Assembly (NCBI GenBank): GCA_046330955.1
Contig: JAXLRT010000012.1
Coordinates: forward strand, 86,899 to 150,898
Source: JADJPO01 sp046330955
Lineage (GTDB): Bacteria; Actinomycetota; Actinomycetes; Actinomycetales; Kineosporiaceae
Length of the DNA: 64,000 bases
Direction: 5' to 3'
Of the stretch, positions 28,606-36,966 are shown one piece after another; positions within the stretch are counted from its first letter, which is position 1, and the number at the start of each line of letters is the position of its first letter. The position numbers were made by a program, and so were the translations under genes. The notes below the pieces were generated by a model that did not search any database, was not told where the DNA came from, and worked only from the letters and a program-made list of their open reading frames with translations.

Positions 28606-29538
28606 TCAGTCCAGCGTGGGAAGGTCACGCAGGGTGGCGGTCGCGGCGTCCAGGGCGGCCTGAGCGCTCGTGCGGTGCCGGACGGCGTCACTCACCTCGA
28701 TCAGGCGCGCGTCATCGTCCGCCTCGGCCCGGGCGAGGTCGGCACGCAACTGCTCGACCCGGGCGCGGGCGGCGTCCGAGGCGTCTCGGGCGCGGCGGAG
28801 CGCGGCGGTGGCGGCCTCGAGATCGCGCTCGGCTCGGGCCAGGGTGAGCTCGGCCTCGCGGCGGGCGCCTTCGAGCCGCTCCTGCTCGGCGCGGCGGCGA
28901 TCGGCGTCCGTGACCGCACGCTCGCGGTCGGACGCCGCGCCGTCGTGGGCGCCGCCATCCTCCAGGGCGCGCCCGCCGCGGATCACGGCGAGCGGCACGC
29001 CGGTGGCGGTACGGGCGACGGCATCGGCGATGTCGACGTCACCGAAACCGGAGTAGGCCAGCGCCCGGGTCAACGTTCCCGAACCGACCGCCTGGGTCGC
29101 CTCGGCACTGGCCAGCGCCGCCACGACGGTGTCCCTGACCTGATCGAGGACGGCGGGCGCCAACCGCTGCCCGGACTCGCTCGCCTGCTCGGCGGCGGCC
29201 TGGGTGATGGTGCGCAGGACGACGTCCCGCTCACCGCGCAGGGTGCGCAACGCGGCCGCGTCCAGCCGGGTCTGAGCCGACCGCAACCGCTCCCCCAGGT
29301 CGATCAGCTGCTCCAGCAGGTCCGGACGGCGCCGCACCACGTGGTTGACCGCCCAGGCCGCAACGCTCGGTTTGCGCAGCGCCGCAATCTGTTTCGCGAT
29401 CTCCGGCTCGCCCTCGGCCTTGGCCTGCCGTGTCAGCCGGGAGCGGGTCGTCACGAAGTCGCTCGGACTCGCCGCGTAGATCTGCGCCGCGGCGTCCTCG
29501 AGCCGGGACCCGCCACCGGCGACGCCCTCACCCGTCAT
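28606..29538 (-). CDS. Conserved hypothetical coiled-coil protein
   Basis: 310 aa from ATG at 29538. The N-terminal half (YAASPSDFVTTRSRLTRQAK, IAALRKPSVAAWAVNHVVRR) recurs in many actinobacterial hypothetical proteins. The C-terminal third (about residues 205-300) is a long Ala/Arg/Glu heptad region, DRRRAEQERLEGARREAELT onward, predicted to form a coiled coil. No signal peptide, membrane segment or catalytic motif is seen. Single gene, converging on the aminotransferase and divergent from the M23 peptidase. I do not recognise a function. Confidence 0.75.
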   Translation of the reverse strand: MTGEGVAGGGSRLEDAAAQIYAASPSDFVTTRSRLTRQAKAEGEPEIAKQIAALRKPSVAAWAVNHVVRRRPDLLEQLIDLGERLRSAQTRLDAAALRTLRGERDVVLRTITQAAAEQASESGQRLAPAVLDQVRDTVVAALASAEATQAVGSGTLTRALAYSGFGDVDIADAVARTATGVPLAVIRGGRALEDGGAHDGAASDRERAVTDADRRRAEQERLEGARREAELTLARAERDLEAATAALRRARDASDAARARVEQLRADLARAEADDDARLIEVSDAVRHRTSAQAALDAATATLRDLPTLD

Positions 29539-29591
29539 CCGCCCAGGCTAGAGGCAGGGCAGACGGTGCGAATCCCGCGCGCTCCCTGGGA

Positions 29592-29651
29592 CCTCGCGAT
29601 GTCGGCGTCGTGGCGTCCCCAGATCGGCCGGGTCGTCCCACCGTCCACAGG
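29592..29651 (+). repeat. 60-bp intergenic repeat, copy 1 (upstream of M23 peptidase)
   Basis: It matches 35557-35616 (opposite strand) at 52 of 60 positions with no gaps; the last 25 bases, ending GTCCCACCGTCCACAGG, are identical. In both places it lies 49-56 bp from the next start codon and points toward that gene (M23 peptidase here, yraN there). The role is unknown. Confidence 0.7.
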
Positions 29652-29700
29652 TCGCCGAGCGGCCGTGGCGGCCGGCCCACGGCGGGCGCATGGTCGGGGC

Positions 29701-30390
29701 ATGGCCGTTCGACGCTTCCTGATCGCCGTGGGTGTGTGTACCGCCGTCCTCGGATGGGCCTTCCCGGATGGTGCCGCGGCGATGGTTCCGGACGCGCCAT
29801 CCGGGGGGCCCGCCGTGGTGGTCGACCGTGGTCCCACCGCGGCGGCGCCTTCCCCGCGGTCATCGCAATCGGCCGCACCGGCCGAGCCGGGAGTGCCTTC
29901 CCGGGCTGCTCCCCTGGTCTGGCCGCTCGGCCCGCCCCACCCGGTGCTCGCCCGGTTCGCCCTCGGCGCCCAGCGGTGGTCACCAGGCCACCGCGGGGTC
30001 GATCTGGGCGCCACCATCGGCGCGGCGGTGCTGGCCCCGGCGGACGGCGTGGTGTCCTTCGCCGGCGTCATCGCCGGGCGCGGGGTGCTCGTGATCACCC
30101 ACCCGAACGGGATTCGCACCACCTATGAGCCGGTGGCCGCGCTGGTGCCGATGGCTGGGGTCGTGCAGGCCGGCCAGATCGTGGGCCGGCTGCTGGCCGC
30201 CGGGTCGCACTGCATCCCACAGGCCTGCCTGCACTGGGGTGCGCTACGGGGCCGGACCTATCTCGACCCACTCTCGCTGCTGGGGGTGCGACCGCCGCCG
30301 GTGCTGTTGCCGTTGCTGCCGGTGGCAGCGGTGGCGGCAGAGGAGGTGAAGGCCAGGCCCGCCGGGACGGCGCCCGGCGGCGCCGGGTCA
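29701..30390 (+). CDS. Secreted M23-family (LytM-like) metallopeptidase; 3' end uncertain
   Basis: ATG at 29701. A signal peptide (RRFLIAVGVCTAVLGWAFP then AAAM) is followed by a Pro/Ala linker and, from about residue 80, a LytM domain. Zinc motifs are visible: GHRGVDLGATIG (HxxxD) and ACLHWGALRG (second HxH with the first His replaced by Cys, a variant seen in actinobacteria). It probably cuts peptidoglycan crosslinks or activates another hydrolase outside the cell. The frame has no stop before 31329: it runs antisense through whiG. The conserved part ends near 30300, so a lost base near the end is likely; the end given is a guess at the whiG boundary. Confidence 0.75.
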
Positions 30391-31194
30391 GCCGGCCTCG
30401 GCGAGCTTGGCCCGCAGCTGCATCACGGCCTTGGTGTGCATCTGGCAGATCCGCGATTCGGTGACCCCGAGCACCCGCCCGATCTCGGCCAGGGTCAGGC
30501 CCTCGTAGTAGTAGAGGGTGATCACGATCTTCTCGCGCTCGGGCAGCTGGTTGATCGCCCGCGACAGGATGAACTTGGTCTCCTCCGCCTCGAAGGCGGT
30601 CACCGGGTCCTCGGCCTTGGTGTCCTCGAGGGTGTCGACCAGCGAGAGCTTGTCGCCCTTCTCCCCGCCGACGGTGAGCAGCTCATCGAGGGCCACCACG
30701 TTCACGTACGAGACCTGGGAGAAGATCGAGTGCAGCTCCGGCAGGCTGATGCCCAGCCGTGCGGCGACCTCGACCTCCGTCGGGCTGCGGTGCAACTCGG
30801 CCTCGAGGGTGGAGTAGGCCCGCTCGACCTCGCGTGCCTTGTACCGGATCGATCGGGGAATCCAGTCGATGGCACGCAGCTCGTCGATGATCGCGCCGCG
30901 GATCCGCGAGATGGCGTAGGTCTCGAACTTGATCGCGCGCTCGATGTCGAACTTCTCGATGGCGTCGATCAACCCGAAGATCCCGTAGGACACCAGGTCG
31001 GCCTGCTCGATGTTCGGCGGCAGCCCGACGCCCACCCGCCCGGCCACGTACTTGACCAGTGGCGAGTAGTGCAGGATCAGCTGTTCGCGGGTGGCGGGGT
31101 CCGCCGTCGCCTTGAACTCCACCCACAGCGCCCGCAGGGCTGCCTCGTTGGCGGCCACAGGGTCCACCTGGACCCTGACCTCGTTGGCGACCAC
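30388..31194 (-). CDS. whiG: RNA polymerase sigma factor, FliA/WhiG type
   Basis: 268 aa from GTG at 31194. Group 3 sigma-70: region 2 with HYSPLVKYVAGRVGVGLPPN, LVSYGIFGLIDAIEKFD and FETYAISRIRGAIIDELRA; region 3 around RAYSTLEAELHRSPTEVEV; region 4 INQLPEREKIVITLYYYEGL then GVTESRICQMHTKAV. This is the WhiG/SigD/FliA family. In sporulating actinobacteria WhiG starts aerial-hypha sporulation and is held by an anti-sigma; in motile ones the homologue drives flagellar genes. Which applies here is unknown, as no flagellar or whi genes are in the window. Convergent with, and possibly overlapped by, the M23 peptidase frame. Confidence 0.93.
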   Translation of the reverse strand: MVANEVRVQVDPVAANEAALRALWVEFKATADPATREQLILHYSPLVKYVAGRVGVGLPPNIEQADLVSYGIFGLIDAIEKFDIERAIKFETYAISRIRGAIIDELRAIDWIPRSIRYKAREVERAYSTLEAELHRSPTEVEVAARLGISLPELHSIFSQVSYVNVVALDELLTVGGEKGDKLSLVDTLEDTKAEDPVTAFEAEETKFILSRAINQLPEREKIVITLYYYEGLTLAEIGRVLGVTESRICQMHTKAVMQLRAKLAEAG

Positions 31195-31251
31195 TCGGCC
31201 GTTTCTCCCCTCTGCCCCGTGGGCGTGCGTTCGCCGCAGAGGTCCGCGCGC

Positions 31252-32352
31252 TCAGGCGCGGGGGTGCGCCTGCCGGTGCCCGGCACGCAACCGCTCGACC
31301 GAGACGTGCGTGTAGATCTGCGTTGTTGACAGCGTAGCGTGACCGAGCAACTCCTGTACGCTACGCAGGTCCGCGCCGCCGTCCAACAGGTGCGTAGCCG
31401 CCGAATGGCGTAACGCGTGGGGTCCGATGTCCGGTGCACCCGCCACCGCACCGGCCGCGCGATGGACCACCTCGCGCACCTGGCGCTGGTCGACCCGCCC
31501 ACCCCGGCGGCCCAGGAACACCGCCTCGCGCGCCTCGGCGCTCCGGGGCATCACCGGGCGCCCCTCGTCCAGCCAGACCTTCAAGGCACGAGCCGCGGGG
31601 ACGCCGTAGGGCACCACCCGCTCCTTACCGCCCTTACCGAGCACCCGCAGCGTGCGCCGGCCGTGGTCGATGTCGGCCAGATCCAGGCCGACGAGCTCGC
31701 TGACCCGCACCCCCGTGGCGTAGAGCAGTTCGAGCAGCGCGCGATCCCGGACGGCGACGGCCACGTCGATCGGCTCGGCCTCACCGCTCGCCTGCGCCGC
31801 CTGCACGTCCGCCTCGGCCACGTCGAGCAGCTCGCCGGCCTGCCCGTGCCGCAGTACTCCGGGTAGCGTCCGGCCGGCCTTGGGCGAGCGCAGCCGTACC
31901 CCGGGGTCGGCCGGCAACCGTCCGGTGCGCACCAACCACCGGGTGAACGTGCGCGCGGACGCCGCCCGCCGGGCCAGGGTCGCCCGCGCCAGGCCCTCAG
32001 CGCTCATCCCGGCGAGCCAGGAGCGCAGCAGGGCCAGATCGATCAGCGCCAGGTCGACCTGCGCTGGTTCGAGTTGCGCTGGTTCGAGTTGCGCAGGGTC
32101 GAGTTGCGCCGGCTCGAGCTGCGCCGGGTCACTGTGCGTCGCGTCGCCCGCCTCCCCTGCATCGCTCCTCGCACCCGCGGCGCCCCACGCACCCGCATCG
32201 ACCGGTGAGGCGGCGTCCGGCCGACCCGCCGTGAAGGCCAGCAGCTCGCGGATGTCGGTCAGGTAGGCCCGGCAGGTGTGTTCCGATCGGCCACTCTCGA
32301 GCCGGAGGTGATCACCGTAGGCGGCCAGCAGCGGCGCGACGGCGGTCTCCAT
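31252..32352 (-). CDS. xerC: Tyrosine site-specific recombinase XerC
   Basis: 366 aa from ATG at 32352 (METAVAPLLAAY); 11 more codons are possible. An N-terminal SAM-like core-binding domain (SGRSEHTCRAYLTDIRELLA) is interrupted near residue 75 by a low-complexity insertion containing five AQL(E/D)P-type units. The catalytic domain has Arg in YATGVRVSELVGL, Lys in GKGGKERVVPYG, HxxR in PHALRHSAATHLLDGG, His in ELLGHATLSTTQIYTH and the nucleophile Tyr there. XerC with XerD resolves chromosome dimers at dif. Its place between dprA and whiG is the usual chromosomal one, so it is not a phage integrase. Confidence 0.92.
   Translation of the reverse strand: METAVAPLLAAYGDHLRLESGRSEHTCRAYLTDIRELLAFTAGRPDAASPVDAGAWGAAGARSDAGEAGDATHSDPAQLEPAQLDPAQLEPAQLEPAQVDLALIDLALLRSWLAGMSAEGLARATLARRAASARTFTRWLVRTGRLPADPGVRLRSPKAGRTLPGVLRHGQAGELLDVAEADVQAAQASGEAEPIDVAVAVRDRALLELLYATGVRVSELVGLDLADIDHGRRTLRVLGKGGKERVVPYGVPAARALKVWLDEGRPVMPRSAEAREAVFLGRRGGRVDQRQVREVVHRAAGAVAGAPDIGPHALRHSAATHLLDGGADLRSVQELLGHATLSTTQIYTHVSVERLRAGHRQAHPRA
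32059..32133. repeat. Five tandem 15-bp units inside xerC
   Basis: Units CTGCGCTGGTTCGAG, TTGCGCTGGTTCGAG, TTGCGCAGGGTCGAG, TTGCGCCGGCTCGAG and CTGCGCCGGGTCACT run head to tail. They keep the reading frame and encode AQL(E/D)P repeats in the linker of the core-binding domain. Multiples of 15 bp let the copy number change without breaking the gene. Confidence 0.85.
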
Positions 32353-32397
32353 CTGCCCACGGTGGCCTGCTGAGGCGCTGCCCACAAGACGGCGCGC

Positions 32398-33573
32398 TCA
32401 GCCGAGCCCCGGGGCGCTGCCCCTGGTCCGCGCGGCGCGGGGCGTTCGCACCCAGTGCCCGTGCACCCCGATCACCAGGCCCCGCCCGACCAACCACGCC
32501 AACACCGGACGTACCGTGGCCGGCTCCAGGCCGGCACTGCGGCTGATCGCGTCCAGGCTGACCGGCTTGCGCACCGGGACGAACTCGTAGACCCGCAACT
32601 GTTCGCCGTTCAACCCATCGTGCGGCTCGGGTACCACCACCGGCTCGGGCGCGGCGGCGTCCCCGATGGCCGAGGCCAACTCGATCACCTCGCCCGCGTC
32701 GCAGACGCAGAGCGCACCCTGGCGCAGCAGTCGGTGGCAGCCGGCCGACAGCGCCGAGGTCACCGGCCCGGGGCAGGCCCCCACCGGACGGCCCAACCCG
32801 AGCGCATGGTTCGCCGTGTTCTGCGCACCCGACCGCCACGCGGCCTCCACCACCACGGTGGCCGAGGCCAGGGCCGCGATCAGCCGGTTGCGTTGCAGGA
32901 AGCGGAACCTGGTCGGCGAGGAACCGGGCGGCACCTCGCTCAGCACGCACCCCTGCTCGGCGACCTGCCGCAACAATCGGTCGTTGCCGCTGGGGTAGAA
33001 CCGGTCGATGCCGTTGGCCAGCACCGCGACGGTGGCACCCTGCGCGGCCAGTGCGGCCCGGTGTGCGGCGGCATCGATGCCGTACGCGCCACCGGAGATC
33101 ACCGTGAATCCCGCCTCCACGCAGCCGAGCACGATCGAGGAGGTCAGATCGGTGCCGTAGCAGGTGGCGGTCCGGGCGCCGACCACCGCCACCGATCGCG
33201 CGCAGGAACGTGCCACCGGCAGTGCCCCCCGCACCCACAGGCACACCGGACGGCTGGTACCCAGGTCGTCCAGGCCGCCGGGCCAGTCCGGATCGCCGGG
33301 GACCAGCACCCCGCCGCCGAACCGGGCGGCCACGGCGAGGTCGCGCACCGGGTCGACCTGGTCCAACCGCACCGCCCAGCGGTCGTGCGCCCCCGGCGCC
33401 GCCGAGCCCTGCTCGATCAGCAGTCGCAGCCCCTCGCCCGGGCCGTGGTCGGCCACGAACTGCCAGCCGGCCACGTCACCCGGTTCGATCAATCGGCTCC
33501 ACGCCACCCGGCACCCGCGATCGTCCTGCGGATCGAACCAGCGCGGATACCGCGAACCCACCAGCGCGGTCAT
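32398..33573 (-). CDS. dprA: DNA-processing protein DprA
   Basis: 391 aa; ATG at 33573 overlaps the comM stop (ATGA). The Rossmann-like DNA-binding core is present: SVAVVGARTATCYGTDLTSS, VISGGAYGIDAAAHRAALA, ANGIDRFYPSGNDRLLRQVA, SEVPPGSSPTRFRFLQRNRL and ATVVVEAAWRSGAQNTANHA. A C-terminal winged helix (RKPVSLDAISRSAGLEPATV) follows. DprA binds incoming single-stranded DNA and loads RecA in natural transformation. The dprA-comM pair is conserved in actinobacteria, most of which are not known to be competent. Ends 45 bp before the xerC start. Confidence 0.95.
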   Translation of the reverse strand: MTALVGSRYPRWFDPQDDRGCRVAWSRLIEPGDVAGWQFVADHGPGEGLRLLIEQGSAAPGAHDRWAVRLDQVDPVRDLAVAARFGGGVLVPGDPDWPGGLDDLGTSRPVCLWVRGALPVARSCARSVAVVGARTATCYGTDLTSSIVLGCVEAGFTVISGGAYGIDAAAHRAALAAQGATVAVLANGIDRFYPSGNDRLLRQVAEQGCVLSEVPPGSSPTRFRFLQRNRLIAALASATVVVEAAWRSGAQNTANHALGLGRPVGACPGPVTSALSAGCHRLLRQGALCVCDAGEVIELASAIGDAAAPEPVVVPEPHDGLNGEQLRVYEFVPVRKPVSLDAISRSAGLEPATVRPVLAWLVGRGLVIGVHGHWVRTPRAARTRGSAPGLG

Positions 33574-35102
33574 GCCGCCACCCGGCCCTGACGGCGCATC
33601 ATCACGGCCTGGTCCACGTCCTGGGCACCCGGTCTGTCGCGCCCGGCGAGGTCGGCAAGGGTCCAGGCCAACCGCAGCATGCGGTCGTAGCCGCGCATGG
33701 TCACCTCACCGGTGTCGAACCGGACGTCCAGTGATCGGGTGACCGCGGCCGGCAGCTTCAACACCGTGCGCAGGTAGTTGCCGTCCACCGTGCTGTTGAG
33801 CCGCCACGGGGTGGGCGCCAGGCGCTCGGCCTGAGCAGCCCGCGCCGCCTCGATCCGCACCCGGACCTGACGGCTGGACTCCCCCGGGCTCGCCACCAGC
33901 AGGTCGGCCCGGGACAGCCCGCCGACCTCGAGCTGCAGGTCGATCCGGTCGAGCAACGGGCCGGACAGCCGGCCCAGGTACCGACGGCGGGCCGCCGGCG
34001 TGCAGGTGCAGTCCAGCCCCTTGCCCCACGACCGCCCGCACGGACAGGGGTTGGCGGCCAGCACCAACTGGAACCGCGCCGGGTAACGCGCCATCCCCTG
34101 CGCCCGGTGCAGTGTGAGCACCCCCTGCTCGAGCGGCTGGCGCAGCGCGTCGAGTGCCCGCTGCTCGAACTCGGCGGCCTCGTCCAGGAACAGCACCCCG
34201 CGGTGAGCCCGCGAGGCCGCCCCCGGCCGCGGCAGCCCGCTGCCGCCACCGACCAGCGCCACCGGGGTACAGGTGTGGTGCGGATCCTCGAACGGCGGAC
34301 GACGGATCAGCCCGCCGGCGGCGTCCAGGGTTCCCGAGACCGAGTGCACCGCGGTCACCTCCATCGCCGCCGCGTCGTCCAGATCGGGCAACAGGCCCGG
34401 CAACCGAGCGGCGAGCATCGTCTTGCCGGCACCCGGCGGGCCGATCATCAGCATGTGGTGGCCCCCGGCGGCGGCCACCTCCAGGGCGTGCCGGGCCATG
34501 CTCTGGCCGACCACGTCGGCCAGGTCGGGCTCGGGCCGGCGCAAGGGCGCCGGGGCGGCGTCCGGATCGGGCTCGGTCTCGAACACCGGCTCACCGGTGT
34601 GCAGGGCGATCAGCTCACCGAGGCTGGCCACCGAGACCACCTCGGCGCCGGGCACCAGCCGCGCCTCGACGGCGTTGCCGCGCGGCACCACCACCCGATG
34701 GTGGCCGGCACGCACCGCCGCGGCGACCGCCGGCAGCACCCCCCGCACCGGGTGGACCCGGCCGTCCAGCCCCAGCTCACCCAGGTGTACCCGGCGCGCC
34801 ACCGAGCTCGGATCGGCCTTGTCGCACGCCACCAGCAGCGCCGCGGCGACGGCCAAGTCGAACGCCGAACCGCGTTTGGGCAGGTCGGCCGGCGACAGGT
34901 TCACCGTGATCCGCCGGGAGGGCAGCGGCGCCCGAGCGTTGGACAGCGCCGCCCGCACCCGGTCACGCGACTCGGTCAGCGAGGCGTCGGGCAGCCCGAC
35001 CAGCACGAAGGCCGGCAGCCCGTCGGCGATGTCGGCCTCGACGGCGATCAGGTGGCCGGTGAGCCCGACCAGGGCGACCCCGTGACTGCGTCCCAGAGGC
35101 AT
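33570..35102 (-). CDS. comM: YifB/ComM-family Mg chelatase-like AAA+ ATPase
   Basis: 510 aa, ATG at 35102 directly abutting the yraN stop. The N-terminal Lon-protease-like fold (VEADIADGLPAFVLVGLPDA, AALSNARAPLPSRRITVNLS) lacks a catalytic dyad. The AAA+ module follows: Walker A MLMIGPPGAGKTMLAARLPG, Walker B HRGVLFLDEAAEFEQRALDA, and NPCPCGRSWG with further Cys (DCTCTPAARR) as in this family. C-terminal MgsA-like helices end in GAQDVDQAVMMRRQGR. ComM is a hexameric branch-migration helicase promoting integration of donor DNA. Middle gene of yraN-comM-dprA. Confidence 0.95.
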   Translation of the reverse strand: MPLGRSHGVALVGLTGHLIAVEADIADGLPAFVLVGLPDASLTESRDRVRAALSNARAPLPSRRITVNLSPADLPKRGSAFDLAVAAALLVACDKADPSSVARRVHLGELGLDGRVHPVRGVLPAVAAAVRAGHHRVVVPRGNAVEARLVPGAEVVSVASLGELIALHTGEPVFETEPDPDAAPAPLRRPEPDLADVVGQSMARHALEVAAAGGHHMLMIGPPGAGKTMLAARLPGLLPDLDDAAAMEVTAVHSVSGTLDAAGGLIRRPPFEDPHHTCTPVALVGGGSGLPRPGAASRAHRGVLFLDEAAEFEQRALDALRQPLEQGVLTLHRAQGMARYPARFQLVLAANPCPCGRSWGKGLDCTCTPAARRRYLGRLSGPLLDRIDLQLEVGGLSRADLLVASPGESSRQVRVRIEAARAAQAERLAPTPWRLNSTVDGNYLRTVLKLPAAVTRSLDVRFDTGEVTMRGYDRMLRLAWTLADLAGRDRPGAQDVDQAVMMRRQGRVAA

Positions 35103-35501
35103 TCAGATCACGGCCTTGAGGTGCTCGATCCGCGGCCCGCCGCGACGAGGCACGGTCACCGCCACGACGTCGAACCGCACCTGCCCGAACCAGCGGTCCT
35201 GCCCCGCCAGCCAGGTCGCAGCCAGCCGGTGCAGCCGGGCCAGCTTGAGCGGGGTGACGGCGTCCAACGGGCCGCCCGCCCGCAGCGATCGCCGGGTCTT
35301 GACCTCGCAGATCACCAGCGTCTGTGCCGCGTCACCGCCCTCGCCGTCCTCGGCGATGATGTCGACCTCGCCCCAGCGACAGCGCCAGCGTTGCGCCAGG
35401 ATGCGCATCCCGGCCTCGGTCAGATGCCGAGCCGCAATGCGCTCGCCGTACTCCCCCAGTGCCTGGGTCCCTGCCGACTGCGTGGACGCCACGGTGACCA
35501 C
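35103..35501 (-). CDS. UPF0102/YraN-family nuclease-fold protein
   Basis: 132 aa from GTG at 35501; an in-frame GTG follows four codons later. Restriction-endonuclease-like motifs GEVDIIAEDG and LVICEVKTRRSLRAGG match the conserved E/D-ExK pattern of YraN. The function is not established; a role in recombination or transformation is suspected from its constant link to comM and dprA. Start is 55 bp after the second copy of the 60-bp repeat. Confidence 0.9.
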   Translation of the reverse strand: MVTVASTQSAGTQALGEYGERIAARHLTEAGMRILAQRWRCRWGEVDIIAEDGEGGDAAQTLVICEVKTRRSLRAGGPLDAVTPLKLARLHRLAATWLAGQDRWFGQVRFDVVAVTVPRRGGPRIEHLKAVI

Positions 35502-35556
35502 CTCCGCAGCCCAGCAAAGCCCGCGGGAGCCCCTGCCCGCCTGCGCTCATCCGTGC

Positions 35557-35616
35557 CCTGTGGACGGTGGGACGACCCGGCTCATCTGTGCACGCAACGA
35601 CCCGGACGTCGCGAGG
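35557..35616 (-). repeat. 60-bp intergenic repeat, copy 2 (upstream of yraN)
   Basis: Minus-strand copy of the element at 29592-29651 (87 % identity, 25-base identical end). It lies 55 bp upstream of the yraN start and reads in the same direction as that gene. No stable internal hairpin is obvious, so it may be a protein-binding or promoter-bearing repeat. Confidence 0.7.
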
Positions 35617-35664
35617 ACCGCTCCCGGGCCCGGTGACACGATCAGCGGGCCCCGATCAGGGCAC

Positions 35665-35988
35665 TCAGTGCGGGAAGTCGGCCGACTTGGTCGGATCGAA
35701 CTCGCTCTTGGCCAGCTCCTCGACGTTGACGTCCTTGAAGGTCACCACGCGCACCGTCTTGACGAACCGGGCCGGGCGATAGACGTCCCACACCCAGGCG
35801 TCGTTCATGGTGACCTCGAAGTACACCTCACCGGCCGCCGAGCGCACCTGCAGATCGACCGAGTTGGCCAGGTAGAACCGGCGCTCGGTCTCGACCACGT
35901 AGGTGAACAGCCCGACCACGTCGCGGTACTCGCGGTAGAGCTGCAGCTCCATCTCGGTCTCGTAGTTCTCGAGGTCCTCCGCGCTCAT
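35665..35988 (-). CDS. DUF2469 family protein
   Basis: 107 aa from ATG at 35988; the frame is open further upstream but MSAEDLENYETEMELQLYRE is the family's invariant start. The remainder (VGLFTYVVETERRFYLANSV, VYFEVTMNDAWVWDVYRPAR) is also highly conserved. This small acidic protein is nearly confined to actinobacteria and sits near rnhB/yraN in most of them. Function unknown. Confidence 0.93.
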   Translation of the reverse strand: MSAEDLENYETEMELQLYREYRDVVGLFTYVVETERRFYLANSVDLQVRSAAGEVYFEVTMNDAWVWDVYRPARFVKTVRVVTFKDVNVEELAKSEFDPTKSADFPH

Positions 35989-36162
35989 CCCTGGTCCCGC
36001 TCCATGTTGGTCTCGCCTGGTCTCGGTTGGTCTCGCCCGGTCATCAGTGGTGGTCGTCCGATCGCAACCGGCCCCCCGGTCGACCCATCTTGCCCCGTCC
36101 TGCCGCCCACCACCCACAGCGACGCTCGACCGGAGCACTCGATCCGGCCCCGGCAGCAGCCC

Positions 36163-36570
36163 TCACCCGGCCACGGCCCCGCCCACGGCCACGCCGAGCG
36201 CCGCGGCCGCCACCCCGGCCACCACGCTGACACCCACGTTCCAGGCCGCCACCCGGGCCTCACCCTCCTCGATCAGGTACAGCGTCTGGGCGCCGAAGGT
36301 CGAGTAGGTGGTCAGCGCCCCGCAGAAGCCGGCGCCCAGCAACGTCGCCAGCCGCGGTGAGGCCTGCACCGAGATCACGCCCAGCAGGAACGAGCCGACC
36401 AGGTTCACCACCAGGGTGCCCCACGGGAACAACCCCACCGGACGCACCACCTCCTGCGAGGACTCGAGCCGGTCGACCAGCGCGCTCACCCACCGGTCGA
36501 CCAGGTACCGGGTGGGCGCCCCCACGGCCCCTCCCGCGACCACGAGCAGCGCCGACGTCGCCGAGGTCAC
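36163..36570 (-). CDS. crcB: Fluoride exporter CrcB/Fluc, subunit 1
   Basis: 135 aa from GTG at 36570, overlapping the upstream crcB stop by 4 bases. Four hydrophobic helices and Fluc motifs: GGAVGAPTRYLVD in helix 1, PWGTLVVNLVGSFLLGV in helix 2 (pore Asn) and GFCGALTTYSTFG (pore Phe/Ser-Thr track) in helix 3. Fluc proteins are dual-topology dimers. A tandem pair such as this usually forms a heterodimer with fixed opposite orientations. Exports F- from the cytosol. No fluoride riboswitch was noticed before the pair. Confidence 0.93.
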   Translation of the reverse strand: MTSATSALLVVAGGAVGAPTRYLVDRWVSALVDRLESSQEVVRPVGLFPWGTLVVNLVGSFLLGVISVQASPRLATLLGAGFCGALTTYSTFGAQTLYLIEEGEARVAAWNVGVSVVAGVAAAALGVAVGGAVAG

Positions 36571-36935
36571 CCGCGGGTCACCCCCAGCGCCCGGCGCGCC
36601 ACCACCGTGCCCGCCCAGACCGCCAGCACCGCGATCACCGGCGTCGCCACCAGGTAGGACAGCGCCGCGAGCCAGCGGCCGTCCCGTCCGAGCCGGCCGA
36701 CGTCCACCGCGTAGGCCGAGAACGTGGTGAACCCGCCGAGGAACCCCGGCCCGAGCAGCGGGCGCACCCACCAGTGGTGTGGCCAGCGGTGGGTCACCAG
36801 CACCGCGAGGACACCGATCGCCGCGCATCCGACGGCGTTGATCGCCAGCGTGGTCAGCGGCCAGCCACCCCAGACACTGAGCAGGTAGCGCGACAGCGCC
36901 CCCGCCGCTCCCCCGGCCGCCACCGCGACGACCAC
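36567..36935 (-). CDS. crcB: Fluoride exporter CrcB/Fluc, subunit 2
   Basis: 122 aa taking GTG at 36935 as start, 32 bp after rnhB; the frame is open upstream but only into rnhB. Motifs: AAGGAAGALSRYLLS, PLTTLAINAVGCAAIGVLAV and GPGFLGGFTTFSAYAVDV, four membrane helices. It pairs with the following crcB. Sequence identity between the two is modest, as expected for an old duplication into a heterodimer. Confidence 0.9.
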   Translation of the reverse strand: MVVAVAAGGAAGALSRYLLSVWGGWPLTTLAINAVGCAAIGVLAVLVTHRWPHHWWVRPLLGPGFLGGFTTFSAYAVDVGRLGRDGRWLAALSYLVATPVIAVLAVWAGTVVARRALGVTRG

Positions 36936-36966
36936 CCCGGGCTGAGGGCCACCGTCACGCCGCCGC

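Noticed and set aside
28570..31329. A 919-codon plus-strand open frame as one large gene
   Set aside because: Only 29701 to about 30390 encodes recognisable protein; the rest is antisense to the coiled-coil gene and to whiG.
31252..32352. Tyrosine recombinase as a phage or integrative-element integrase
   Set aside because: It matches XerC and sits in the conserved dprA-xerC-whiG neighbourhood; no att sites or other mobile genes nearby.
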